Origin: an uncultured Collinsella sp.
Lineage (GTDB): Bacteria > Actinomycetota > Coriobacteriia > Coriobacteriales > Coriobacteriaceae
Assembly (NCBI GenBank): GCA_900545075.1
Contig: UQXT01000013.1
Coordinates: 1 to 28,628, forward strand
Length of the DNA: 28,628 bases
Reading direction: 5' to 3'
A model generated the notes under the pieces. It was not told the DNA's origin, did not search any database, and saw only the letters and a list, made by a program, of their open reading frames with translations. Shown here one piece after another: positions 14,981 to 23,245 of the stretch (position 1 is the stretch's first letter; each line of letters opens with the position of its first letter). The position numbers were made by a program, and so were the translations under genes.

Positions 14981-17146
14981 CTATGCACGGGCGCATTCCG
15001 CAACGTGCGAATCGAGCCATTCGATATCCTCGGCAAGATGTGTCACGCCCAGATGGTGTTCACCCGGACATACCTCGTGCCGCAGGCCATCTCTGCGACC
15101 CAGCAACTTGTAGGCATCGCGCACGATCTCGAGCTGCTCGTCAACATTTTTCAGCCCGCGCGAACCGTTCAGATGATCCTCTTCGCAGCTTTGCACCAGC
15201 AGCGGATGCGGCGCGATGAGCGAGGCAATATCGCCCATGTCGAGTAAGCGCCAAAGTCCGGGTGTGTAGTTGCAGCTGCAATTGCCATTGAGATGCAGCA
15301 GCGAATCGTCGACACCGTACAGATAGCCCGAGACAAACGCCTTGCGCACACGCGGGTCGAGTGCGGCCAGGTACAACGTCATGTAGCCGCCACCCGAAAA
15401 ACCAAAGCAACCCAGGTCATCCATGGCAATGTCGCCGCGCGCCTCTAGGTAATCGATCAGACGCATGTTATCCCAGGCGTTGAGACCCGCAACGGTAAGT
15501 CCCAGCGGCTCGGCCATGCGCGCCTGGTTTAGGCACGTGCCGCGCAGAAAGCTGTTCTCGTCATCGCCCTGGCCCTTCCAGTCACGACGGTATCCCCAAC
15601 CGCGCGCATCAGGGCAGACGGTCACGTAACCCATGCGTGCCAAACGCAGACCGTAGTCGTAATTGAACTTACGCACGGCATCATCGACAGCCGGCACGCC
15701 CGCAACACCGGCTACGCTTGCAGCACCCGCTCCCTGATGGCCATGCGGGCAGATATAACAGCGTTTGAGTCCCCGCTCATCAAGCTTAGGACAAGACGGC
15801 TCCAACAGGTAAAACGGCATCCACACATCGTGCTCAACCTGCAATATCGCATGGGTGCGCACGATGCCGCCGGCAACCCGCACGCGGCTGAGCTCACGAA
15901 TCTCAATCGGGACGCGGTCCATAAGCGAAAGGCCCAAAACATCGTACAGACGAGTCCTGGTCGCAATCTTCCATGCCTCAAAATCTGCAGGAGTCTTGCC
16001 CGTAAAAGCAGCCGAACGTCCCTCGCGCTTCAGCCGGGCACGCAGCGCAGGCTCGTCTTCGCAGTACGTCTCGATGTGCACGGTGCGGCCATTGGCAGAT
16101 AGCCCAGCCGTCTCCACCGCATCACCGTCGCCGCCCTCGGGATCCCAGCCGTCCGCACCGGCAAGCACCTGTTCGCGGGCGTACCCGGCGGCAGCCATCA
16201 CATCGAGTTTATTTGCCCACGGCACCCAGTCGGTAGTATCACCCGCCGGCCCATGCAGGATTGCGCCAGCATACTGCGCGCAGCTGTGCGCCGCCGGCTT
16301 ATTCCAATCCCACCAGCCTTCGCGCTTGATATGCCGTCCCAGCCAGCAATCGATCAGTGCAGTTTGCGCCCATTCGCGCCAAGGACGGCCCAGGTAGACC
16401 GAATCCGGCGCCACGCCATCCGGAGCTGTAAACGAACAACCATGAAACACAAATCCGTACGGCTCGCCTTTAGGCGTGGAGGCTGCCGTTACATACCCGT
16501 TGACATCCATATCGCGGTTGAGCGAGCGAATCTCGCACCCCTCAAAGTAGGCACGCGCGCCGCCAAAGATAAAGTCGACATCGCCCTCGATCCGGCAACG
16601 TCGGAAATATTGGCGCCCCACCCGGCGCGGCGCATACTGTTTGGGTCCTATGAACCCGCCCGGTTTGACCTCATGCGGCGGCAGCGGACCCAAAAACAGT
16701 GTGTCCTGGTGCCCCTTAATGCAGCAGGCATCGACAACCAGTCGGTCGCCATCGGCATACAGGGCAATCGCCTGACCGACCTCGCGCCCATCGCCGGCAT
16801 CATTTACGATCGTTAGGTTCTCGAGCCGCACGTCGTCGGCATCGACCAAAACGGTATAGGTCCTAAAGGTGCCGAGCATTCCGTCGATGCCCGATCCGTC
16901 CCCCGAGGGCATCTTGGCGCCCAAGCCGCCCACGATACGCACGCTATCGGCCGTCTCTCCCTCAATCGTCACATGCGAGCGATGAATCTCGACCCGCTCG
17001 CGATACTCGCCCGGATCGACGCGAATCATCACCGGTTGCTCGGCATCCGGATAGAGCTGATCGGCTGCCGCCAAGGCATCGGAAATCGTTGGATACGCTC
17101 CTGCCGCAGCCCTCGAAACGCGCAGCGTATTGATACTTTCGCTCAT
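14981..17146 (-). CDS. Two-domain pectin methylesterase (CE8)-alpha/beta hydrolase fusion
   Basis: 721 residues in two enzyme domains. Residues 1 to about 310 form a CE8 pectin methylesterase: NLTIVND (110-116), GHQDTLF with Q147/D148, VDFIFG with D191 and LGRPW with R254 are all intact. Residues ~385-721 form an alpha/beta hydrolase of the acetyl-xylan-esterase/dienelactone-hydrolase type, with nucleophile S584 (GFSGGG), a likely acid near D657 and His at 697/698. The N-terminus has no signal peptide, unusual for CE8 enzymes, which are normally exported. The start at 17146 overlaps the previous gene by 4 bp (ATGA), implying coupled translation. The protein probably removes methyl and acyl (acetyl) groups from imported oligogalacturonides. 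The second activity is inferred. Confidence 0.87.
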   Translation of the reverse strand: MSESINTLRVSRAAAGAYPTISDALAAADQLYPDAEQPVMIRVDPGEYRERVEIHRSHVTIEGETADSVRIVGGLGAKMPSGDGSGIDGMLGTFRTYTVLVDADDVRLENLTIVNDAGDGREVGQAIALYADGDRLVVDACCIKGHQDTLFLGPLPPHEVKPGGFIGPKQYAPRRVGRQYFRRCRIEGDVDFIFGGARAYFEGCEIRSLNRDMDVNGYVTAASTPKGEPYGFVFHGCSFTAPDGVAPDSVYLGRPWREWAQTALIDCWLGRHIKREGWWDWNKPAAHSCAQYAGAILHGPAGDTTDWVPWANKLDVMAAAGYAREQVLAGADGWDPEGGDGDAVETAGLSANGRTVHIETYCEDEPALRARLKREGRSAAFTGKTPADFEAWKIATRTRLYDVLGLSLMDRVPIEIRELSRVRVAGGIVRTHAILQVEHDVWMPFYLLEPSCPKLDERGLKRCYICPHGHQGAGAASVAGVAGVPAVDDAVRKFNYDYGLRLARMGYVTVCPDARGWGYRRDWKGQGDDENSFLRGTCLNQARMAEPLGLTVAGLNAWDNMRLIDYLEARGDIAMDDLGCFGFSGGGYMTLYLAALDPRVRKAFVSGYLYGVDDSLLHLNGNCSCNYTPGLWRLLDMGDIASLIAPHPLLVQSCEEDHLNGSRGLKNVDEQLEIVRDAYKLLGRRDGLRHEVCPGEHHLGVTHLAEDIEWLDSHVAECARA

Positions 17147-17952
17147 CGTCCATCACGCTCCCATGCAACGAACTGTTCAGGCCAGCCCTGAACTTGTGGC
17201 TGAATATGCTCGGCGCAGCCCTTAAATGCCGTTTGGGCCGTGGCGAGCGATGCCCCATGCTTTCCATGCGGAAAGACATGTAGGCTAAAGCCAATCCCGT
17301 GGTCGGCAAGAGTCTGCGCAAGAAGGAGGCTATTTTGAACTGGTACCGATGCATCCTCGGCGGTATGCCACAAGAACGTACGGGGGAAGCCATCGCCCAC
17401 CATATTCTCGATCGACAACTTTTGAGCCAAAGCGCCGTCGGCACCCGTTAGGTGTTCAAACGAACCACGATGAGCATAGGCCCCCGAGCTTACGACCGGA
17501 TAGCCCAAGCAAAGTGTGTCAGGCCGAATCGACTCAGGCGATGCCGCAATCGACTCTGCAAGCCAGGGTTGGTCCCAAAGCGCCCCGAGCAAGCCAACCA
17601 GATGCCCACCGGCCGAAAAACCCATGACCGTAATCCGATCAGGATCGACACAGTACTCTGCCGCATGGCCTCGGACGGTATCGACCGCCCGCGCGAGTTC
17701 TTGCAATGCCAGCGGATAGACAGCCGGAGCAACCGAGTAGTTCAGCACAAACGCTTGGTAGCCCATCGCCAACAAACGGAGCGCTACCGGCTCGCCTTCG
17801 CGCGGCGAAACGTGATCGTAGCCGCCTCCTGGCACGACCACAACTGCAGGCAGCGGTTTTAAAGCATAAGCATCTTCGGTCGGGGCAAAAACATAAGACG
17901 CAATCGTGGCAGACGAGCCATCGACCCCGACAGGAATCGTTTTATTGAGCAT
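17143..17952 (-). CDS. Alpha/beta hydrolase, BD-FAE-like acyl esterase
   Basis: A 269-residue esterase with oxyanion motif PGGGY (41-45), nucleophile S113 in GFSAGGH, and a late Asp (HTAEDASVP) and His (HGKHG). This pattern matches the carbohydrate acetyl/feruloyl esterase group often found in plant-polysaccharide loci. ATG 17952 has GAAAGGGAA three bases upstream; the longer reading to 18003 is not supported by a ribosome site. There is no signal peptide. Its TGA overlaps the start of the CE8 fusion gene. It probably deacylates pectic fragments inside the cell. Acetyl versus feruloyl specificity cannot be read from sequence. Confidence 0.78.
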   Translation of the reverse strand: MLNKTIPVGVDGSSATIASYVFAPTEDAYALKPLPAVVVVPGGGYDHVSPREGEPVALRLLAMGYQAFVLNYSVAPAVYPLALQELARAVDTVRGHAAEYCVDPDRITVMGFSAGGHLVGLLGALWDQPWLAESIAASPESIRPDTLCLGYPVVSSGAYAHRGSFEHLTGADGALAQKLSIENMVGDGFPRTFLWHTAEDASVPVQNSLLLAQTLADHGIGFSLHVFPHGKHGASLATAQTAFKGCAEHIQPQVQGWPEQFVAWERDGR

Positions 17953-18004
17953 GTATTCCCTTTCACCATGATGCGTAGCGCAGCGCACACGGCCGTATCG
18001 CATA

Positions 18005-18041
18005 AGGGCTGCATTGCCAATCTATCCGACAATGCAGCCCT
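18005..18041. repeat. Perfect 12-bp hairpin after GH28
   Basis: AGGGCTGCATTG (18005-18016) pairs exactly with CAATGCAGCCCT (18030-18041) over 13 nt. On the - strand it follows the GH28 stop but is not followed by a T-run. It may protect or process the operon transcript rather than end it. Confidence 0.7.
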
Positions 18042-18056
18042 GGTCATCAACCCGGG

Positions 18057-19652
18057 TTAGGAACGGACGGCTTTGTCGACGTTCTGGAGCTGCAGCTCCT
18101 CGCCGTCCTGGCCCTCAATAACCACATTTTGCAGGTCGAGTACCTTGACGTTTTGCGCGATGATGCCCTGGCGCACCATGGGCTCAACGCCGCAGGCCAT
18201 GGCCGGGACAAAGGGCTCGGCATCCGGCGCGAAGGTCACGTGGACATCCTGGAACGTCAGGCGCGTCACTTTGCTCTCGGGCAGGCCCGTGATGTAAGCA
18301 GCAGCCGCGTGGCAGTTAGTAGCCTCGATATCACAAAACGTCGTGGCACCAAAGCCGGGTGTGCGGTCGTCGACGGGCAGCGCCTCGCGAGACTGCACGT
18401 AATCGGTCTTGCCGTCCTTGTCGCAGAAGTAGAACGAGTTGACCACGAAGGGCGTGAGCACCTCGTCCATGCGAATGTGCTCAAAGGTAATGCCCTCGTT
18501 GACGGCGTCCTTGCCGCGCCCGCGGCGGGTCTTGACGCGCAGGCCGCGGTCGGTGCGTTCAAAGAGGCACTTGCTCACGGTAAGGTCCTTGATGCCGCCG
18601 GCAGCCTCGGATCCCAGCACCACGGCACCATGGCCGTCGTGCATGTAGCAGTGAGAAATCAGCACGTCGTGCGTGGCGGGACGAAGCTCAGGCTCAATGC
18701 CCAGCTTGCCGCTCTTGATGGCGATGCAGTCGTCGCCCACCGAGAACTGACAACCAAGGATGCGAACAAAACCGCAGCTCTCGGGATCGAAGCCATCGGT
18801 GTTGTGGGAGTTCTTGGGGCCCTCGATGGACAGGCAGAGCGCATCGATGTGCTCGCACAGGATGGGGTGGATGTTCCACGCCGGGCTGTTGCGGACGGTG
18901 AAGCCAGCCAAGCTCACGTTTTGGCTCTCGGACAGGAAAATCATGCGCGGGCGGGCGACCTCGCGGCCCTCCTCAGGGCGGAAGATGTTCTTAAAGTCCT
19001 TGTTCCACCAGTTGTCCTCGGCAAAATCAGTCTGACCGTCGATCGCGCCGCGACCATAGATGCACACGTCGTGCACGCCCAGACCCGTAAAGGTAGAACA
19101 GTAGGTCGAGAAGCTCTCCCCCTCCCAGCGGCCCAGGGGCAGCATATCGGTGCCGGCATACCCAGCACCCTCGTCGCCCGTGACCGTACCGGGGATGTAG
19201 GCAAGCGCCGCACGATCGTGGCGAGCCAGCAGCACCGCTCCCTCGGCGAGCTCGATGTTGATATTGCTCTTAAGGAAGAGGGACTTGATACGATAGCTGC
19301 CGGCGGGAATCAGCACGCGCCCGTCCTTGGGACAGGCCATGATGGCAGCCTGGATGTTGGTGGTGTCATCATGCTCGGCATCGCCCTTGGCGCCACAGTC
19401 GCGAACGTTGATGGTAAAAGGCTCAGCCGGCGTGGTGACACCTACGCTCAGCTCACGCTCGCCACAAACAAAACGAACCAGGTTGCGCTTGCCGGGGGTC
19501 AGGCCGTCGACATAGGTCTCGACCGTATTCGTGGTACCGGCGGGCTCGTCGTTGACAAAGATCTCCCACGTATCGGCACAGGTAAAGTAGCCGCCGTCGT
19601 CAAGCTCGATCACGGCCGCGCGGGCGTTGCGCCAGATAACGTTCGTCTCCAT
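18057..19652 (-). CDS. GH28 polygalacturonase-type glycosidase, cytoplasmic
   Basis: 531 residues. An N-terminal beta-rich module (about 1-75) precedes the right-handed beta-helix of GH28. All catalytic landmarks are present: NTDG (284-287), GDDC with D307/D308, GHG with H341 and R-x-K at 372-374. GH28 enzymes hydrolyse galacturonan or rhamnogalacturonan linkages. There is no signal peptide, so it probably trims imported oligomers in an exo manner. ATG 19652 has GAGGGAG six bases upstream; a TTG-started extension to 19667 would begin inside that site. The next gene downstream is the alpha/beta hydrolase, 104 bp away across a hairpin. A terminator lies upstream, after the transporter gene. Confidence 0.88.
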   Translation of the reverse strand: METNVIWRNARAAVIELDDGGYFTCADTWEIFVNDEPAGTTNTVETYVDGLTPGKRNLVRFVCGERELSVGVTTPAEPFTINVRDCGAKGDAEHDDTTNIQAAIMACPKDGRVLIPAGSYRIKSLFLKSNINIELAEGAVLLARHDRAALAYIPGTVTGDEGAGYAGTDMLPLGRWEGESFSTYCSTFTGLGVHDVCIYGRGAIDGQTDFAEDNWWNKDFKNIFRPEEGREVARPRMIFLSESQNVSLAGFTVRNSPAWNIHPILCEHIDALCLSIEGPKNSHNTDGFDPESCGFVRILGCQFSVGDDCIAIKSGKLGIEPELRPATHDVLISHCYMHDGHGAVVLGSEAAGGIKDLTVSKCLFERTDRGLRVKTRRGRGKDAVNEGITFEHIRMDEVLTPFVVNSFYFCDKDGKTDYVQSREALPVDDRTPGFGATTFCDIEATNCHAAAAYITGLPESKVTRLTFQDVHVTFAPDAEPFVPAMACGVEPMVRQGIIAQNVKVLDLQNVVIEGQDGEELQLQNVDKAVRS

Positions 19653-19670
19653 GGATTTCTCCCTCAAAAA

Positions 19671-19676
19671 GATGCT
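19671..19676 (-). other. Intergenic leader of GH28 (no firm promoter)
   Basis: Between the transporter terminator and GH28 (19653-19705) the - strand holds a TACAAT hexamer near 19687-19692 that could be a -10. I see no -35 and no LacI-type operator, so an independent GH28 promoter is only possible. Confidence 0.25.
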
Positions 19677-19700
19677 CTAAAGGCAAATTGTACGCTGTTG

Positions 19701-19743
19701 AAAAAGGGCCGTGCCTGCCGGCGGAATTCCGGTGGCACGGCCC
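19701..19743 (-). terminator. Terminator between transporter and GH28
   Basis: GGGCCGTGCC (19706-19715) pairs with GGCACGGCCC (19734-19743), with an inner CCGG/CCGG stem, followed on the - strand by T5 (19701-19705). It is a strong Rho-independent terminator inside what otherwise looks like one operon. Confidence 0.88.
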
Positions 19744-19767
19744 TGTGATTTGGACGATATGTCGGCC

Positions 19768-21327
19768 TTACTCGGCGGGGGTTACGCTACCGTCCTGGAA
19801 GCCAACGTTGTTGTGGGCAAAGCAGTCCTCGTACTTAAAGCCGGAGAGCTCCTCGCAAAGCGCCTTGACCTCGGGCTTGACGTCGGCCATCTTGCCGCCC
19901 TCCTTGACGCGGCGGATCTCGTCGCAAAGGACGTCGCACTGCTCCTTGTCAATCTTGATGCCGCGGGCAAGGACAGCCGCGAGCAGGAAGAAGCCGGCGC
20001 AGCCGATGAGCATGTAGCCGCAGATGTACAGAGGCACGGTGGCGGGCTGGGTCACGGCGTCGCTGTTGCCGGCGGTCTGAATGAAGCCGGAGGCAGCAAG
20101 GACGATGGCCCATGCGTTAACGGCGATAGCCTGGGCGATCTGCTGGCAGAGCTGCTGAGCGGAGCTGTAGATGCCCTCGCGACGACGCAGGGTGATGAGC
20201 TCATCGACATCGGGGATGTAGTTGAGCAGAACATCGGGCAGGTACTGGAAGCCGACGTAGAAGAACTTCCAGATGGCGAAGATGATGGGGTAGGCGATCA
20301 TGGCGATGGCGACCGTGGAGGTGCCATTGATCTGACCAAAGGCGAAGTAGTTGTAGGCGATGATGCACGCAGCGCAACCGACGTTGGCCAGGTACCAAGA
20401 CTTGTGGAAGCCCTTCTTGGCCATGAGAGCGACCCAGATGGCGGTGCAGACGATAGCGACGACCTTGCCAGGCATCTCCATCACGGACTCGTAGGACTTA
20501 GGAATCTGCAGGCAGTAGACGATGAAGAAGGACAGGCAGGCAGACCAGCAGGCAGCAGCGAGCTTCGTGGAGACCTGTGCGTACAGGACCTTGCGGAAGG
20601 ACTTGTTGCGGAAGGTGGAGATTACGTCGATGAAGAACTTCTTGATACCCTCGCCGACGCTCTCGATCTTCTCCTGAGCGACCTCCTCGGGGGTGTGCTC
20701 CCACGTGGACAGGTACACACAAAGCAGCGAGATTGCCATGACCGAAGCGTTGATCGTAGCGATGATGAAGTAGCTGAACGGGTTGGTCTCGCCGAAGGTG
20801 CCAAAGCCGAAGCCCACAAGTGCAGCCATCAGGAAGCCGGCGGCGTTACCAAAGAGATGCTTGTAGCCGGTGAGGTACGTACGCTCCTTAAAGTCGTCGG
20901 TCATCTCGATGGTAAGCGGCGACAGGTTGGCGGTGCAGAACGTGTACGCGACGTTGTAGATCAAGTACAGCACAAAGTAGTACGGGAAGCCAAACGGCGT
21001 AGCCACGAAGATGAGCGGCTCGGCGATCATCATCGGGATGGCCAGCAAGATCCAGAAACGACGACGACCAAAGATGCGGCCAATCTTGGTGGCATAGAAG
21101 TTATCGGCCACAAAGCCCATCAGCGGGCAAAGAATGGCGTTGACATAGATGGCAAACGAGCTGATCAGTGCAGCCTCGCCTGCGGACAGGCCACACTCCG
21201 TGGACAGGAACAGCACCATGTAGCTGTGCGTAAAGGTCAGGGCACCGGAATTGAGCATACCGCCCATACCAAAGCCCAAGCGCGTCCAGAATGTGATCTT
21301 ACGCTTTTTTCCGATCTTATTAGTCAT
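19768..21327 (-). CDS. GPH-family (MelB-like) glycoside/uronide transporter
   Basis: A 519-residue, 12-segment MFS-type permease of the glycoside-pentoside-hexuronide:cation symporter family. The conserved cytoplasmic-loop region DNFYATKIGRIFGRRRFW and FKERTYLTGYKHLFGN match the family. A soluble C-terminal tail of about 60 residues follows the last helix. TogT of Dickeya, an oligogalacturonide importer, belongs to this family, which fits the cytoplasmic enzymes encoded downstream. ATG 21327 has GAGAGGGAG four bases upstream; the extension to 21378 is not supported. Three LacI-type operators precede it and a strong terminator follows it. Confidence 0.87.
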   Translation of the reverse strand: MTNKIGKKRKITFWTRLGFGMGGMLNSGALTFTHSYMVLFLSTECGLSAGEAALISSFAIYVNAILCPLMGFVADNFYATKIGRIFGRRRFWILLAIPMMIAEPLIFVATPFGFPYYFVLYLIYNVAYTFCTANLSPLTIEMTDDFKERTYLTGYKHLFGNAAGFLMAALVGFGFGTFGETNPFSYFIIATINASVMAISLLCVYLSTWEHTPEEVAQEKIESVGEGIKKFFIDVISTFRNKSFRKVLYAQVSTKLAAACWSACLSFFIVYCLQIPKSYESVMEMPGKVVAIVCTAIWVALMAKKGFHKSWYLANVGCAACIIAYNYFAFGQINGTSTVAIAMIAYPIIFAIWKFFYVGFQYLPDVLLNYIPDVDELITLRRREGIYSSAQQLCQQIAQAIAVNAWAIVLAASGFIQTAGNSDAVTQPATVPLYICGYMLIGCAGFFLLAAVLARGIKIDKEQCDVLCDEIRRVKEGGKMADVKPEVKALCEELSGFKYEDCFAHNNVGFQDGSVTPAE

Positions 21328-21406
21328 CGAGCTCCCTCTCTTTTCTCGATTGTCTTGTAACAAGACATTTGAGTCCACACTGACATCTGTCTGCCCAGCG
21401 TTCAGG

Positions 21407-21418
21407 GTGAACGTTTAG
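21407..21418. promoter_or_regulatory. LacI-type operator, transporter proximal
   Basis: GTGAACGTTTAG, a half-degenerate copy 40 bp centre to centre from the perfect site at 21447-21458 and just downstream of the -10. Confidence 0.65.
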
Positions 21419-21422
21419 TTAG

Positions 21423-21451
21423 ATTATGCGCGATTGCTTACGACAGGTGAA
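21423..21451 (-). promoter_or_regulatory. Transporter promoter
   Basis: On the - strand TTCACC (21446-21451) and CATAAT (21423-21428) are separated by exactly 17 bp. The -35 overlaps the perfect operator and the second operator covers the region just after the -10, a clear repression design. Confidence 0.6.
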
Positions 21452-21458
21452 CGTTCAC
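21447..21458. promoter_or_regulatory. LacI-type operator, transporter -35
   Basis: GTGAACGTTCAC, a perfect palindrome identical to the kduD and uxaC sites. Confidence 0.82.
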
Positions 21459-21567
21459 TTTCATATTATCCCCGAACGGTCGATTTTTACCGCCGAACGG
21501 ACACAATTGAGATCCTCACACCTATTTTCTGCTGGTAAAGGTGCCATGCTGGACAGCCATGAGATAG

Positions 21568-21579
21568 GTGAACGTTTAT
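21568..21579. promoter_or_regulatory. LacI-type operator, transporter distal
   Basis: GTGAACGTTTAT, 121 bp centre to centre from the perfect site. It could serve as an upstream auxiliary operator for looping. The remaining bases of the gene-free 21328-21682 stretch hold only this promoter region and the uxaA terminator. Confidence 0.55.
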
Positions 21580-21614
21580 CAGATTTTCCAACATATTCAC
21601 TTAACCACGAAGCG

Positions 21615-21647
21615 AAAAAGCCCCGCCGGGATCACTCCCAACGGGGC
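21615..21647 (-). terminator. Terminator of the uxaC-uxaB-uxaA operon
   Basis: On the - strand GCCCCG pairs with CGGGGC (21642-21647 with 21620-21625), with an inner GGGA/TCCC stem and GTGA loop, followed by T5 at 21615-21619. It lies 36 bp beyond the uxaA stop. Confidence 0.9.
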
Positions 21648-21682
21648 AGACGACATAGCGCTATGTTTGGGCGCACTTGCTG

Positions 21683-23167
21683 CTACAAGCAGACGCCGTC
21701 CTTCCAGATACTGATCTCGTGACAGCCACGGCGCTCGGCACTCGTGAGCTTACCGCTCGCCGTCTGTAGCACCAGCTGGTACAAATCGCGGGCGGCCTCG
21801 TCGAGCGTACGCTCACCCGTGGCAATCACGCCGGCGTTAAAGTCCATCCAGTTGGCCTTGTGGTCGCACAGACGCTGATTGGTGAACACCTTGAGCGTAG
21901 GCGCCGGCGCGCCAAACGGCGTGCCGCGTCCAGTCGAGAACAGAATCACGTGGCAGCCAGCAGCCGTCAACGCCGTGGTGGATACCATGTCGTTGCCCGG
22001 GCCGCACAGCATGTTCAGGCCATGCTTGGTGACCTGACCGGCATACGGCAGCACGTCGACGATGGGAGCAGATCCGCCCTTTTGCACGCAGCCGCAGCTC
22101 TTGTCCTCGAGCGTGGTAATACCGCCGTCCTTGTTACCGGGACTCGGGTTCTCGTAGACCACCTCGCCATGGCTAATAAAGTAGTCCTTAAAGCCATTGA
22201 GCATGTCGGAGGCAGCGTTAAAGACCTGCTCGTTCTCGCAACGGTCAAGCAGGATGCTCTCCGCGCCAAACATCTCGGGCACCTCGGTAAGCACCGACGT
22301 GCCGCCACGGGCGACGACCATATCGCTCACGCGACCGATCGTGGGGTTGGCGGTAATGCCCGAAAGGCCGTCAGAGCCGCCACACTTAAGACCAATGACC
22401 AGCTCGGAAGCCGGGATGGGCTCGCGCTTTGCCTGCTTTGCCAGGTCTGCCAGCTCGGCCAGAATCTTATGGCCATCGACCTGCTCGTCGGCGACATCCT
22501 GGCAGGTGAGGAAGCGGACGCGCTCGTGATCGAAGTCACCGAGCTCGTCGAGCACCTGCTGGTGCGTGCAGTTTTCGCAACCGAGCGACAGGAATAGCAC
22601 GCCCGCCGCATTGGGGTGACGCGAGAGCGCCACCAGCAGGCGACGCGTCTGGGCGTGATCGGCGCCGGTCTGCGAGCAGCCGAAGGGATGCGGGAAGTAG
22701 TAGACGCCCTCGAGCGAGCCCTCGACCAGATCCTGAGCCTGCTCGCACATAGCACGCGCAACCTCGTTAACACAGCCGACCGTGGGGATAATCCACAGCT
22801 CGTTACGCGTTGCGGCGCGACCGTCGGCGCGGCGGAAGCCCATAAAGGTCTCGGGCTCAACAGGATCCACGACCGGATGCGTGGGGTTATAGGTGTACTC
22901 GACCTCGCCCGAAAGGTTGGTCTTCACATTGTGCGTGTGGAGCCACTGGCCGGGCTGGATATCGCCCGTCACGTGTCCGATGGGCAGGCCGTACTTGATG
23001 ACGTCCTCCCCCGCGGCAATCGCGCGCACGGCCATCTTATGGCCCTGCGGAATATCCTCCACGGCCACGACCTCGCCCACCCCGGGAACCGCGATGGCGG
23101 TACCCTTGGCAAGCGGCGACAGCGCAACGATCACGTTATCGGCCGGATTGATCTGGATAGTGTTCAT
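21683..23167 (-). CDS. uxaA: Altronate dehydratase
   Basis: 494 residues, matching the ~495 of Escherichia coli UxaA. The N-terminal SAF-like domain (about 1-95, with the PQGHKMAVRAI segment) is followed by the large catalytic domain with GFRRADGRAATRNELWIIPTV, SLGCENC, LKCGGSDGLSG and the C-terminal TTLEDKSCGCVQKGG segment. It dehydrates D-altronate to KDG, the third step of galacturonate breakdown, using Fe2+. It is the last gene of uxaC-uxaB-uxaA, 78 bp after uxaB, with a short GC hairpin (23211-23234) in the gap. AGGA precedes ATG 23167. Confidence 0.93.
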   Translation of the reverse strand: MNTIQINPADNVIVALSPLAKGTAIAVPGVGEVVAVEDIPQGHKMAVRAIAAGEDVIKYGLPIGHVTGDIQPGQWLHTHNVKTNLSGEVEYTYNPTHPVVDPVEPETFMGFRRADGRAATRNELWIIPTVGCVNEVARAMCEQAQDLVEGSLEGVYYFPHPFGCSQTGADHAQTRRLLVALSRHPNAAGVLFLSLGCENCTHQQVLDELGDFDHERVRFLTCQDVADEQVDGHKILAELADLAKQAKREPIPASELVIGLKCGGSDGLSGITANPTIGRVSDMVVARGGTSVLTEVPEMFGAESILLDRCENEQVFNAASDMLNGFKDYFISHGEVVYENPSPGNKDGGITTLEDKSCGCVQKGGSAPIVDVLPYAGQVTKHGLNMLCGPGNDMVSTTALTAAGCHVILFSTGRGTPFGAPAPTLKVFTNQRLCDHKANWMDFNAGVIATGERTLDEAARDLYQLVLQTASGKLTSAERRGCHEISIWKDGVCL

Positions 23168-23210
23168 TACAAATGGTCCTAATCCTACGGGTTGAACAGA
23201 TGTCAGCAGA

Positions 23211-23234
23211 TGGCCGCCGGTTGTCTGGCGGCCA
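23211..23234. repeat. 8-bp hairpin between uxaB and uxaA
   Basis: TGGCCGCC (23211-23218) pairs exactly with GGCGGCCA (23227-23234). No T-run follows on the - strand, so it is more likely an mRNA-processing or stability hairpin than a terminator. Confidence 0.55.
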
Positions 23235-23245
23235 CACAGAAGGAT

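Noticed and set aside
18129..19748. Long open frame antisense to GH28, and a similar one at 19711-21360 opposite the transporter
   Set aside because: Both mirror codon positions of clear conserved genes; compositions rich in Ala, Val, Asp and Gly without motifs mark them as artefacts.
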